DNA of 64,000 nucleotides from positions 1-64,000 of the forward strand of contig CASEDP010000001.1 in the NCBI GenBank assembly GCA_949286835.1, given 5' to 3'. Source of the stretch: an uncultured Clostridia bacterium (GTDB taxonomy: Bacteria; Bacillota; Clostridia; Christensenellales; Borkfalkiaceae). Below are positions 6,608 to 15,702 of this stretch, piece after piece. Position 1 is the first letter of the stretch. Every line of letters starts with the position of its first letter. The notes beneath the pieces are model-generated. The model was not told where the DNA came from, did no database searches, and was given only the letters and a program-made list of their open reading frames with translations. Both the position numbers and the translations under genes were made by a program.

Positions 6608-8278
6608 TTGTCAAACATCTTAACACCTCTTGCATTATGGAAAAACTTCAATTCGGGGCTGACCCTTATGCACCGCTCGCTCGGCGACAAGATAGAGGGC
6701 GGAATACGGTATGAAAAGGTCAACTTCGCGGGCAGGGACACGGGCGAAGGCAGGGTTACCATCTTCGGAGTGCTCGCCTCGTCGGCAACTACCCCGTCGA
6801 TGGACGGCGTGCTTCTTCTCGGCGACAGTAAACAGCCGATAATGGAGGACCTTCTCCGTCTCTTCGTCGAAAAGGGCTATACCGTCCTGCAGGTTGACTA
6901 TGCGGGCGAGCGGGAGGGGCTCAAGGACTTTACCCGCTATCCCGAGGTAATTTCATACGCAAACGATGAAAAGAGCGGGCGCTATAAGCAGTTCGTCGAC
7001 GAGAGCGCCGACAAGACTTCCTGGTACGAATGGACTGCCGTCGGCATCTATGCGCGCAAATATCTTGCCGCCCGCCTCGGAAACGAGAATATCGGGCTGG
7101 TGGGAATACGCGACGGCGGAGAAATTGCGTGGAAGCTCGCGTATGCCGAAAAGTTTGCCTGCGCGGTCGTTGTTAGCGCCTGCGGCTGGAAGGCATACGA
7201 AGGTTACGGCAAGTTTTCCAACAGCGAACCGCAGTTCGACGACGAGAGGTACAGATTTGTTGCGGGCATAGATTCGCAGGCGTATGCGCCATATATCAGA
7301 TGCCCCGTCCTGATGCTATGCACTACCAATGACGTGGCGTTCGACTATGACAGGGCTTACGATACATTTTCGCGCATAAATCCGGAATTTCAGGGGCAGA
7401 GCGCCATAACCTATTCGGTCAATTGCGATTGCAGGATAGACGAGAAGTCGACAAAGGATATGTTTATGTATATCGACGGCTTCGTAAAAGGCAGAAAGGT
7501 ATTCATACCCAAACCCGTTGAGATAGGCGTAATCGTAGACGAGGAGGATAATCTCGTAATCAGGGCACAATGTGACGAACAGGGTATACTCGAAGAATGC
7601 GGCGTATATGTCGCGGAGGATTGCCTGGAGTCGCCGTTCAGAAGTTGGGCAAAAATTCCCTTCAAACGCAATGCGGGAGAAAATGAGAGGGAATTCTTTA
7701 TGAATTTGTACGAAAAGACAAAACTTCTCTTCGTACTTGGCTATGCCGTCTATTCCAACGGGTTCACGGTGTGGTCAAAACTCGCGGTTAAAAAGGTCAG
7801 CGGAAAGTTCCGCAACAGCCGCACAAAGAGCAAGATATTGTATTCCGTGCGCGGCAGCGACAGTTTCGGCGCGGCAGATCTTTCGTTAAAGGCAATAGGC
7901 GGAATGTTTATGACTGACCGCGACTATGTCCCGACCGTGATAACAGAAAACGGGCTCAAGGGCATCTATTCGCCATACGGGCTTATGACTACCCGCTCGT
8001 ATAGTCCGCAGTTTGCGCCCGACGGCGACAGCATATTGCGCTTTGACATATGTCCGGAGGAGAATTGTCCCTGCAAAGTGGTGCTGCTCAGCGGCGAGAA
8101 ACCCGCAAATTACAGCGTCAGCCTCAGGCTCGTGGGCGGCGTCTGGCAAAAGATTGTGCTCGACAGCAAATTATTCAAAAATGCGGAGGGCATAGCGTTG
8201 GAGGACTTTGAGGGCTGTAAGATAATTACCATTGTCTGCGACAAGAGGTATGCGCTCAACAACCTCATATGGCTTTGA
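6608..8278 (+). CDS. alpha/beta-hydrolase-fold protein lacking the usual catalytic triad
   Basis: A 556-residue protein starting at TTG 6608 after GGAG. Residues about 45-300 follow the alpha/beta-hydrolase order: a strand V-L-L-L-G, the Y-T-V-L-Q-V-D-Y-A-G loop near 98, the nucleophile-elbow position L-V-G-I-R-D-G-G-E near 160, and the acid-strand C-P-V-L-M-L-C-T-T-N-D near 240. The elbow has no serine, aspartate or cysteine in the expected place (G-I-R-D-G), and the usual C-terminal histidine is not seen. The second half (300-556) is predicted beta-rich and unrecognised. It lies between sbcC and lepB, 1 bp from lepB. Function unknown; it may be a non-catalytic binding protein. Confidence 0.6.
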   Translation: MSNILTPLALWKNFNSGLTLMHRSLGDKIEGGIRYEKVNFAGRDTGEGRVTIFGVLASSATTPSMDGVLLLGDSKQPIMEDLLRLFVEKGYTVLQVDYAGEREGLKDFTRYPEVISYANDEKSGRYKQFVDESADKTSWYEWTAVGIYARKYLAARLGNENIGLVGIRDGGEIAWKLAYAEKFACAVVVSACGWKAYEGYGKFSNSEPQFDDERYRFVAGIDSQAYAPYIRCPVLMLCTTNDVAFDYDRAYDTFSRINPEFQGQSAITYSVNCDCRIDEKSTKDMFMYIDGFVKGRKVFIPKPVEIGVIVDEEDNLVIRAQCDEQGILEECGVYVAEDCLESPFRSWAKIPFKRNAGENEREFFMNLYEKTKLLFVLGYAVYSNGFTVWSKLAVKKVSGKFRNSRTKSKILYSVRGSDSFGAADLSLKAIGGMFMTDRDYVPTVITENGLKGIYSPYGLMTTRSYSPQFAPDGDSILRFDICPEENCPCKVVLLSGEKPANYSVSLRLVGGVWQKIVLDSKLFKNAEGIALEDFEGCKIITIVCDKRYALNNLIWL

Positions 8279-8279
8279 T

Positions 8280-8885
8280 ATGGCAGAGTTACCCATAAAT
8301 CCGAATGGGAAAAAGCAAGGGCTTCCCTATTCGATAATTGTATGTATAATCCTTGCGGCGGTATTGCTTTTCTCGGTGATATTCAATTGTATGTACCTGC
8401 GCGTCTATATTGTCGGTTCGTCAATGAACGACACATTCACCGGCGCAGTTGCGCAGAATGTGAGAGGCGGCGACTTTATCTATGTGCATAGGTTCATCAA
8501 GCCCGAAAGGGGGGATGTCGTCGTCGTGCAGACCGAAGATAAAATAATAATCAAGCGCGTCATAGGCATTGAAGGCGATACGGTGGAGCTTGTCAGAGGG
8601 CAACTCTATCTCAACGGCAATCTGACTGAAGAGCCCTATGTCTTGCCCGAAAACAATGACCCCGACGACGAGGTCAATACCTTTGCGCCTGTAAGGGTGC
8701 CTGATGACTGCGTGTTCTGTATGGGCGATAACAGAAATAACAGCTATGACAGCCGAGGGGAATACGGCTGCATATCCGTTGACAGTATTATAGGCATCGC
8801 TGCAGAATGGTCGCTCGTCTTTAAGGATGCGGTGACTTCATTCAATACATTTTTTGAATTTACACTGCCCGAGTGGTTTAAGTGA
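8280..8885 (+). CDS. lepB: signal peptidase I
   Basis: This type I signal peptidase removes Sec and Tat leader peptides at the outer face of the membrane. It has 201 residues from ATG 8280, chosen because it follows the upstream stop by one base and gives a standard short cytoplasmic tail. One membrane helix spans about 17-37. The nucleophile motif G-S-S-M places catalytic Ser48, and I-I-K-R-V-I-G places the general base Lys92, a spacing like that of B. subtilis SipS. Box E is M-G-D-N-R-N-N-S-Y-D-S-R near 160. It is probably cotranscribed with the upstream hydrolase-like gene. Confidence 0.95.
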   Translation: MAELPINPNGKKQGLPYSIIVCIILAAVLLFSVIFNCMYLRVYIVGSSMNDTFTGAVAQNVRGGDFIYVHRFIKPERGDVVVVQTEDKIIIKRVIGIEGDTVELVRGQLYLNGNLTEEPYVLPENNDPDDEVNTFAPVRVPDDCVFCMGDNRNNSYDSRGEYGCISVDSIIGIAAEWSLVFKDAVTSFNTFFEFTLPEWFK

Positions 8886-8914
8886 TAAAAATATTTTTCA
8901 AGGGAGTTTAATTT

Positions 8915-9184
8915 ATGCGAGCTGTTGTAACGGTTGTAGGTAAAGACAAGACGGGCATAATTTCAAAGATAAGCACGTTCCTTGCCGAAAAGGACGTCAA
9001 TATTCTCGACATCAGTCAGACCATTATGCAGGATTATTTTGCTATGATTATGATGGTTGACCTTACTAACGCAAGCGTAAAGCTTGCCGACCTTGCAGAG
9101 GAATGCAGGGAAATGGGTCAAAAAATCGGAATGTCCATTCACATTCAGCACGAGGACATCTTCAACGCAATGCACAGCGTATAA
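8915..9184 (+). CDS. ACT-domain protein (UPF0237 family)
   Basis: An 89-residue single ACT domain with the opening V-T-V-V-G-K-D-K-T-G-I-I and the second beta strand N-I-L-D-I-S-Q-T-I. ACT domains bind amino acids or other small ligands and usually act as regulatory dimers. It is followed 12 bp later by the DUF711 gene, a pairing conserved in many Firmicutes and archaea, so the two probably work together. The ligand is not known. The ribosome binding site (AAGGGAG) is clear. Confidence 0.9.
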   Translation: MRAVVTVVGKDKTGIISKISTFLAEKDVNILDISQTIMQDYFAMIMMVDLTNASVKLADLAEECREMGQKIGMSIHIQHEDIFNAMHSV

Positions 9185-9196
9185 AAGGGGTGCGGA

Positions 9197-10552
9197 ATGT
9201 TTAACTATTCAGAAGTACTTGAAACAATAAATATGGTAGAGCGGGAGCACCTCGACATCAGAACGGTGACGATGGGTATCTCCCTTCTGCCTTGCATACG
9301 CGCAGACGCAAAGACCACTGCGGACGCCGTCTACGAGACGGTGTGCCGTCGCGCCGAAAACATAGTAAAGGTCGCGGCGGAGCTCTCCAACGAATACGGT
9401 ATTCCGATAGTCAACAAGAGAGTTTCGGTTACTCCCGTAAGCCTTATCACGGCGGCGTTCCCCGAACATTCCGCACTTGTCGGGCGCGCGCTCGACAGGG
9501 CGGCAAATACGCTGGGAATTGACTTTCTGGGCGGCTATTCAGCGCTTGTTCACAAGGGAACGGCGGACTATGAAAGGAAGTTCATAGAGACCATTCCCGA
9601 AGTGCTTGCAACCACCGAAAAACTCTGTTCGTCCGTAAACGTCGGCTCTTCCAAGTCAGGCATAAATATGGATGCCGTAAGGCTTATGGGCGAAATAATC
9701 AAAAAGACCGCTCAGGCGACGGCGGAAAGGGACGGTTTCGGCTGTGCCAAACTCGTCGTTTTCTGCAACGCGGTGGAGGACAACCCTTTTATGGCGGGCG
9801 CGTTCCACGGCGTCGGCGAAAAGGACGTCGTAATTAACGTGGGTGTCTCAGGTCCCGGCGTCGTCCAGCACGCTCTGGAAGCAATTCCCGAAGCCGACCT
9901 TGCAGAAGTTGCAGAGATGATCAAGCGAACTGCGTTCAAGATTACGAGGGCGGGTCAGCTCATTGCCACCGAGGCGGCCAAACGCCTCAACGCAAGTTTC
10001 GGCATAGTCGACCTTTCGCTTGCGCCCACCCCCGCGCGCGGCGACTCTGTCGCGCAGATACTCGAGGAGATGGGGCTTGAAAGCGTGGGAACTCACGGCA
10101 CAACAGCCTGCCTTGCAATGCTCAACGACGCGGTCAAAAAGGGTGGCGTAATGGCAAGCTCGAGGGTCGGCGGGCTTTCGGGCGCGTTCATACCCGTTTC
10201 CGAGGACATAGGTATGATAGAGGCGGCAGAGCGCGGCGATATAAACCTCGACAAGCTCGAGGCGATGACGGCTGTATGCTCAGTCGGGCTGGATATGATA
10301 GCTATTCCTGGCGACACCTCGGCGGCAACCATAAGCGCAATTATCGCCGACGAAGCGGCAATCGGAATGATAAACAACAAGACGACGGCTGTCAGGGTAA
10401 TACCCGCGCCCGGCAAAAGAGTGGGCGACAGCGTAAACTTCGGCGGACTTCTGGGCAGGGCACCCATAATGCCCGTCCACGATAAGTCAAGCATAAAGTT
10501 CATATCGAGGGGCGGACTTATACCCGCGCCCATTCATTCAAATAAAAACTGA
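9197..10552 (+). CDS. PFL/DUF711 family protein (UPF0210)
   Basis: A 451-residue protein of the UPF0210 (DUF711) family, structurally related to pyruvate formate-lyase-like barrels. It is full length, with family segments such as [13 protein letters not shown] near 195, the glycine-rich V-G-V-S-G-P-G-V-V near 217, and [13 protein letters not shown] near 325. No conserved glycyl-radical loop is evident, and the biochemical function of the family is not established. It is coupled to the ACT-domain gene and followed 12 bp later by pepF. Confidence 0.88.
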   Translation: MFNYSEVLETINMVEREHLDIRTVTMGISLLPCIRADAKTTADAVYETVCRRAENIVKVAAELSNEYGIPIVNKRVSVTPVSLITAAFPEHSALVGRALDRAANTLGIDFLGGYSALVHKGTADYERKFIETIPEVLATTEKLCSSVNVGSSKSGINMDAVRLMGEIIKKTAQATAERDGFGCAKLVVFCNAVEDNPFMAGAFHGVGEKDVVINVGVSGPGVVQHALEAIPEADLAEVAEMIKRTAFKITRAGQLIATEAAKRLNASFGIVDLSLAPTPARGDSVAQILEEMGLESVGTHGTTACLAMLNDAVKKGGVMASSRVGGLSGAFIPVSEDIGMIEAAERGDINLDKLEAMTAVCSVGLDMIAIPGDTSAATISAIIADEAAIGMINNKTTAVRVIPAPGKRVGDSVNFGGLLGRAPIMPVHDKSSIKFISRGGLIPAPIHSNKN

Positions 10553-10564
10553 CGGGAGTTTTAA

Positions 10565-12340
10565 ATGCAGAGAAGCGAAGTAAATGAAAACAATGTATGG
10601 AAGCTTGAAGATCTCTTCGCAAGCGACGAGGAGTGGGAAAAGTTCTACGATAAATTGTCGTCGGAACTTGATTTTGGCAAGTATGCGGGGCATCTGTCCG
10701 ATAAGGCACAGCTTAAAAAATTTCTAAGCGAAAATGACAAGTTCTGCATAGACGTCGAAAGGCTTTACGGCTATGCGCATATGAAGCACGACGAGGATAC
10801 GAGGAACTCTAAGTACACCTCATACAACGGCAAGGCAGATATGCTCTATTCGCGTTATTGCTCCGAAGTTGCCTTCTACGAGCCAGAGCTTGCCTCGCTT
10901 GACGACGAATATCTCAATTCTCTTCTTACCGACGCCGATTTTGCCGACTATGACTACCAGATAAAGCAATTGATTGCGGGCAAGGCGCACGTACCCTCCA
11001 AGGAAGTAAGCGCCGTAGTCGCGCTCTCTGGGGAAACGCTTGGTTCATTCCAGGACATCTTCGGTATGATCGACAACGCTGATCTGCCGTTGCCTGAAGT
11101 GGAGCTCGACGGCAAGAAGGTAAAACTTACCCACGGGCTCTACGGCGTACTTCTCCATTCATCAGACAGGGCGAAGAGGGAAGAGGCATACAAGAAGTAT
11201 TACGCCGCATATATCGGTCTTATAAATACCATTACCGCCAATTATTACGGAAATGTAAAGAAGGACGTATTTCTCTCCAAAGTATATAAGTTTAACAGTT
11301 GTCTCGAGCAGGCGCTCTTCTATGAGGACGTCGACAAGAGGGTCTACGACAATCTCCTTGCGAGCGTAGAGGAAAACTGCTCGACAATGCACAGGTACAT
11401 CGCCGACAGAAAAAAGATACTCGGCTATGACAAGCAGTATTTCTATGACATTTATGCGCCACTCGTTTCGGACGTCAAGTTCGAGCTTGGTTTTGACGCG
11501 GCGTACGACTACGTAATAGACGGGCTGTCCGCGCTCGGCAAGGACTATCAGGCGCTCCTGAAAAAGGGCAAGGATGAGAGGTGGATAGACGTAGAGGAGA
11601 CCGAAGGCAAGCGCAGCGGCGCATATTCGGCGCGCGCATACGGCGTTCATCCGTTCGTGCTTCTCAACTATAAGCCGACAATTAACGACGTATTTACCAT
11701 TGCGCACGAGATGGGGCACTCCCTGCATACCTATTTTTCGCAGGGAAATCAGCCCTATGCTAAGAGCGACTATAAGATTTTTGTCGCCGAGGTTGCAAGC
11801 ACTGTCAACGAGGTGTTGCTTCTAAAGAATATGCTCGCTAAGACCGACGACGCAAATTTCAAGAAATATCTTCTCAACTACTATCTCGACAGCATCAGGG
11901 CAACCCTGCACAGGCAGACGATGTTTGCCGAATTTGAATACCTCGCCCACAAAAAGGTGGAGGACGGCGAACCGCTTACAAGGGAAAATCTCTGCGAAAT
12001 CTATGGCGAAATAGGAAAGAAGTACTACGGCGACGGCATAGAGCACGACTACGAAATCTCCTGCGAGTGGGCGAGAATACCCCATTTCTACTCGTCGTTC
12101 TATGTATATAAGTACGCTACGGGCATAACTGCGGCGATAAATATCGTTCACAGAATACTCTCCGAGGGAGAAAAGGCGGTAAAGGATTATTTCAAATTCC
12201 TCTCCGGCGGCTCGTCGACAGACCCTGTTTCTCTTCTGAAACTCGCCGGGGTAGACCTCACATCAAAACAGCCCTTCGATATCGCAATGAAGGAATTTGA
12301 AGACACTCTCGTTCAATTTGAAAAACTAATGGGAATTTGA
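10565..12340 (+). CDS. pepF: oligoendopeptidase F (M3 family zinc peptidase)
   Basis: A 591-residue cytoplasmic metallopeptidase that degrades short peptides, typically 7-17 residues. The zinc motif H-E-M-G-H-S-L-H puts His381, Glu382 and His385 at the metal, and the third ligand is a glutamate in the following V-A-E-V-A-S-T-V-N-E helix. The N-terminal half is the helical PepF lid domain. The length is normal. The ribosome binding site is GGGAG, and dnaB starts 4 bp after the stop, so the genes probably share a transcript although their roles differ. Confidence 0.95.
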   Translation: MQRSEVNENNVWKLEDLFASDEEWEKFYDKLSSELDFGKYAGHLSDKAQLKKFLSENDKFCIDVERLYGYAHMKHDEDTRNSKYTSYNGKADMLYSRYCSEVAFYEPELASLDDEYLNSLLTDADFADYDYQIKQLIAGKAHVPSKEVSAVVALSGETLGSFQDIFGMIDNADLPLPEVELDGKKVKLTHGLYGVLLHSSDRAKREEAYKKYYAAYIGLINTITANYYGNVKKDVFLSKVYKFNSCLEQALFYEDVDKRVYDNLLASVEENCSTMHRYIADRKKILGYDKQYFYDIYAPLVSDVKFELGFDAAYDYVIDGLSALGKDYQALLKKGKDERWIDVEETEGKRSGAYSARAYGVHPFVLLNYKPTINDVFTIAHEMGHSLHTYFSQGNQPYAKSDYKIFVAEVASTVNEVLLLKNMLAKTDDANFKKYLLNYYLDSIRATLHRQTMFAEFEYLAHKKVEDGEPLTRENLCEIYGEIGKKYYGDGIEHDYEISCEWARIPHFYSSFYVYKYATGITAAINIVHRILSEGEKAVKDYFKFLSGGSSTDPVSLLKLAGVDLTSKQPFDIAMKEFEDTLVQFEKLMGI

Positions 12341-12344
12341 CGCT

Positions 12345-13805
12345 ATGGCAGACAACAACAATGTGATGCCCAACAACCTCGACGCCGAACAGGCGCTACT
12401 CGGCTGTATGCTCATCGACAATGAAATACTCACGGACGTAATAGAGCGACTTACAGAGGACGATTTCTATCAGGAATCTCACCGCTATATTCTGTCGGCA
12501 ATGAAGCTCGTATTTGCCGAGCACAAGCCGCTCGATCTCGTCACGCTTGCCGACAAACTCGACACGGAGGGTAATCTCAACAATGCGGGCGGGCTCAACT
12601 ATCTCACGTTTCTGACGCAGGTAACGCCCTCTTCGGCAAACTATCAGCACTACTTTGACATTATAAGAAGGGACTGCACCAACAGAAAACTCATCCGCGC
12701 CGCGCAGGAGATAATCAAATTCGCCCGCAGCAGCGACGACAACGTCAAGAGCGTGCAGTACGCCGAAGAGCTTGTCTATGCTATATCCAAGAACAACGAC
12801 ACCTCGTCGATGAAGGATATAAGGGAGAGTGACGGCGTCGACTCTGTTATGGAGAAGTTCCAGAAGCTCGACAGCAATAAGGATGCGTTCAGGGGCGTAC
12901 AGACGGGCTTTACAAGGCTGGACAATCTGACGAACGGGCTGCAGAAGTCCGACCTCATCGTCCTTGCCGCCCGTCCCGGTATGGGCAAGACTTCGCTCTC
13001 GATGAATATCGTCGAAAACGCAGCGCTCAACAACAATAAGGTATGCGCGGTATTCTCGCTGGAAATGCCGGAAATTCAGATAATTCAAAGGCTCTTGTGC
13101 GGCTTCGCAAAGGTCTCTATGTCGGATGCGCTTTCGGGAAAACTTACTCCCAACGATTGGAAAAAGCTCGCCAAGGCAAGCGAACAGCTTAAAAAGAGCA
13201 GAATTTACATAGACGATTCCTCAAGAGTTACGCCCGCCGAAATTCTCTCCAAGTGCAGGCGCATACAGTCCAAGAACAACGGACAGCTCGACCTCGTTAT
13301 GATAGACTATATCCAGCTTATGTCGAGCGGCAAGAAGAGCGCCGACCAGAACAGAACTCAGGAAGTTGCGGACATAACGAGAGAGCTCAAAATTATGGCA
13401 AAGGAACTCGACGTGCCCGTAATCGCGCTGTCGCAGCTCAGGCGTATGCAGACCAAGGAGCCTCAGCTCTCCGACCTCCGCGAATCTGGCGCAATCGAGC
13501 AGGATGCGGACATAGTTATGTTTATCAACAGACCCGACGTGACGGCTACCGAGGAGGAGCTTAAGAAGGGCAATATCGTAAAGGGGATGGCAGATTTAAT
13601 CGTCGCCAAGCACAGAAACGGCGGTCTTGACAGAATAAAACTGCGCTTCAAGGGCGAGCTCACCAAGTTCGTCAATCCCGAACCGCAGGACGACATCGTC
13701 GAACCGGACTATGACAGCCTGCCGCCGCCCCCGGAAGATATTCCGCCCGAAAGCGGCGAAACGTTCATTGCGGAGGTCTCTGACGACGAAATGCCGCCAT
13801 TCTAA
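12345..13805 (+). CDS. dnaB: replicative DNA helicase DnaB (DnaC in B. subtilis)
   Basis: A 486-residue hexameric helicase that unwinds DNA at the replication fork. The N-terminal helical domain (about 10-115) binds primase. The RecA-like C-terminal domain has Walker A A-R-P-G-M-G-K-T-S at about 209-217, Walker B M-I-D-Y-I-Q-L-M near 325, and the L-S-Q-L-R-R motif followed by L-R-E-S-G-A-I-E-Q-D-A-D. The tail is acidic and proline-rich with no similarity that I recognise. The loader candidates at 632-2628 are its likely partners though they lie in another operon. No intein is present. Confidence 0.97.
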   Translation: MADNNNVMPNNLDAEQALLGCMLIDNEILTDVIERLTEDDFYQESHRYILSAMKLVFAEHKPLDLVTLADKLDTEGNLNNAGGLNYLTFLTQVTPSSANYQHYFDIIRRDCTNRKLIRAAQEIIKFARSSDDNVKSVQYAEELVYAISKNNDTSSMKDIRESDGVDSVMEKFQKLDSNKDAFRGVQTGFTRLDNLTNGLQKSDLIVLAARPGMGKTSLSMNIVENAALNNNKVCAVFSLEMPEIQIIQRLLCGFAKVSMSDALSGKLTPNDWKKLAKASEQLKKSRIYIDDSSRVTPAEILSKCRRIQSKNNGQLDLVMIDYIQLMSSGKKSADQNRTQEVADITRELKIMAKELDVPVIALSQLRRMQTKEPQLSDLRESGAIEQDADIVMFINRPDVTATEEELKKGNIVKGMADLIVAKHRNGGLDRIKLRFKGELTKFVNPEPQDDIVEPDYDSLPPPPEDIPPESGETFIAEVSDDEMPPF

Positions 13806-13810
13806 ATTAT

Positions 13811-14800
13811 ATGGAAACTAAAATTTTACCTATTGACGGGCGTTCGCTCGCGCAGGCTAAGGATATAATAAGCAGTGGCGGGGCGGTCGCTTTTCCTACT
13901 GAAACCGTCTACGGGCTGGGCGCAAACGCGCTTGACGACGGAGCTGTCAGAAATATTTTTGCAATCAAGGGCAGACCTTCTGACAATCCGCTCATCGTGC
14001 ACGTTCACAGCGGGTACGACATAACTCGACTTGTCGCAAGAGTGCCCGATTATGCAAAACTGCTCGCAAAGGCTTTCCTGCCAGGACCGCTTACAATGGT
14101 CTATGAAAGCCTCAACAAGGTCAGTCCCGCAGTCTCGTGCGGGCTGGATACGCTTGCAATCCGCGTTCCGTCGCACGCAGGCGCGCAGGAGTTCCTGAGA
14201 TATGTCGATCTGCCTATCGCGGCGCCGAGCGCTAACATCTCTAAGCACGTCAGCCCCGTGACGGCGCAGCACGTCTATGACGACCTCAAGGGCAGGATAG
14301 AACTTGTCCTCGACGGCGGAAAGTGCACGGGCGGAATAGAGAGCACCGTGCTCGACTGCACGGGCGACATTCCCTGCGTTTTGAGGAGCGGTCTTGTCAC
14401 TGCTGATATGATTGCTCAGGTTGCCGGCGAGTGTCACGAATACGTGATGAAGGACGGCGAAAAGGTGCGCTCCCCGGGAATGAAGTACAAGCACTATTCG
14501 CCCAACTGTCGGACAATTCTCTTTGAATATGCCGAAAGACAGCGCGCGTTTACGGAATATTCCCGCCTAATCGAAGAGGGCAAGCGTGTATATTTTATGT
14601 GCGAAAATGCGGTATTTGAGGAGTTCAGACCAAAGTTTGCGCTAAATCTCGGCAACGACGAAAGGGAAATCGCGTCAAATCTATATGACAAGCTCAGGGA
14701 AGGCGAGATGGTTGCGGACATAATTGTTGCTGTCGCGCCCCGTAAGCGGGACGGCGTTATGGTCGGCGTAATGAACAGAATGAGGAAGGCGTTCGGCTGA
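13811..14800 (+). CDS. ywlC: L-threonylcarbamoyladenylate synthase (Sua5/YwlC)
   Basis: A 329-residue Sua5-type enzyme. It makes threonylcarbamoyl-AMP from threonine, bicarbonate and ATP, the first step of t6A37 modification of ANN-decoding tRNAs. The YrdC domain (about 12-200) has A-F-P-T-E-T-V-Y-G-L-G, the K-G-R-P-S-D-N-P-L loop and A-P-S-A-N-I-S. A C-terminal Sua5 domain (about 230-329) distinguishes it from short TsaC proteins. Its stop overlaps the start of the next gene (TGATG), the conserved ywlC-ywlE neighbourhood of Firmicutes. Confidence 0.95.
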   Translation: METKILPIDGRSLAQAKDIISSGGAVAFPTETVYGLGANALDDGAVRNIFAIKGRPSDNPLIVHVHSGYDITRLVARVPDYAKLLAKAFLPGPLTMVYESLNKVSPAVSCGLDTLAIRVPSHAGAQEFLRYVDLPIAAPSANISKHVSPVTAQHVYDDLKGRIELVLDGGKCTGGIESTVLDCTGDIPCVLRSGLVTADMIAQVAGECHEYVMKDGEKVRSPGMKYKHYSPNCRTILFEYAERQRAFTEYSRLIEEGKRVYFMCENAVFEEFRPKFALNLGNDEREIASNLYDKLREGEMVADIIVAVAPRKRDGVMVGVMNRMRKAFG

Positions 14801-15246
14801 TGAAAAGGAAAAAAGTTCTCTTTGTGTGTACGGGAAATACCTGCCGAAGTCCTATGGCAGAGGCAGTTTTGAGAAGGCTCGTCAGGGAAAGCGGCGTAAA
14901 ATGGTGGGACGTGTTATCCTGCGGAATTGACGCCGTAAAGGACAGTCCGATGAGTGAAAATTCCGCAAATGTTCTCCGCGAAAACGGGTTGCCCTATGAA
15001 AAATTCAAGGCAAGGCGTTTGACCCAGAAGCTCATAGAGCGCAGCACGATTGTCATCACTATGACCGAAAGACAGCGAATGTTGCTTGAAGATTGCGGGA
15101 ACGTGCGCTGTATATCTCAGTTCTGCGGTTTCGACATTCCCGACCCGTACGGCTGCGGAATGGAAGAATATCGGATAACTTATCGGGCAATTGAATTTGC
15201 CTGCCATAATATACTGGATAACTATATTTTGAAATTTGAGGAGTAA
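14800..15246 (+). CDS. ywlE: low-molecular-weight phosphatase, probable protein-arginine phosphatase YwlE
   Basis: A 148-residue LMW-PTP-fold enzyme. The P-loop is V-C-T-G-N-T-C-R-S-P, with the nucleophile Cys at about residue 10 and the general acid in D-I-P-D-P-Y near 115. The threonine before the second P-loop cysteine is the residue that makes B. subtilis YwlE select phosphoarginine; tyrosine phosphatases have Ile there. The likely role is to reverse McsB-type arginine phosphorylation. No mcsA, mcsB or clpC lies in the window, so the partner kinase cannot be confirmed here. It is coupled to ywlC and rpiB. Confidence 0.85.
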   Translation: MKRKKVLFVCTGNTCRSPMAEAVLRRLVRESGVKWWDVLSCGIDAVKDSPMSENSANVLRENGLPYEKFKARRLTQKLIERSTIVITMTERQRMLLEDCGNVRCISQFCGFDIPDPYGCGMEEYRITYRAIEFACHNILDNYILKFEE

Positions 15247-15250
15247 ATAT

Positions 15251-15700
15251 ATGAAAATTGCACTTGCCTGCGACCACGGCGGTCTCAATCTCAAGACGGC
15301 GGTCATCGAATATTTAAAGGCGCATAATTATGAATATGAAGATTTCGGATGCTATACAAAAGATAGCTGCGACTATCCTGACTACGCTCTCCCCGCGGCA
15401 GAGGCCGTTGCAGAAGGCAAATGTGACAGGGGAATTGCCATATGCTCGACGGGCATAGGCGTTTCTATTGTTGCAAATAAGGTGCCCGGGATAAGGTGTG
15501 CGCATTGTCACGACAGCTACTGCGCAAAATATACCCGCCTGCACAACAATTCAAATATGCTCGCAATGGGCGAAAAGGTCGTAGGCGTCGGATACGCGCT
15601 TGAAATTGTGGAGACTTTCCTCACCACAGAATTTGAGGGCGGCAGGCATTCAAGGCGCGTCGACAAGATTACTGCTATAGAGAAGAAATACGGTAAATAA
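15251..15700 (+). CDS. rpiB: ribose 5-phosphate isomerase B
   Basis: A 149-residue RpiB that interconverts ribose 5-phosphate and ribulose 5-phosphate in the pentose phosphate pathway. The start is ATG 15251 rather than the in-frame upstream codon because A-L-A-C-D-H-G-G is the invariant N-terminus. The catalytic region A-I-C-S-T-G-I-G-V-S-I-V-A-N-K and the R-L-H-N-N-S-N-M-L-A-M-G phosphate-binding segment are intact. It continues the ywlC-ywlE-rpiB order (ywlF in B. subtilis). The ribosome binding site is GAGGAG. Confidence 0.95.
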   Translation: MKIALACDHGGLNLKTAVIEYLKAHNYEYEDFGCYTKDSCDYPDYALPAAEAVAEGKCDRGIAICSTGIGVSIVANKVPGIRCAHCHDSYCAKYTRLHNNSNMLAMGEKVVGVGYALEIVETFLTTEFEGGRHSRRVDKITAIEKKYGK

Positions 15701-15702
15701 AT

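Noticed and set aside
12396-13088. 230-residue minus-strand ORF within dnaB
   Set aside because: It is antisense to conserved helicase domains and composition looks like reversed coding sequence.
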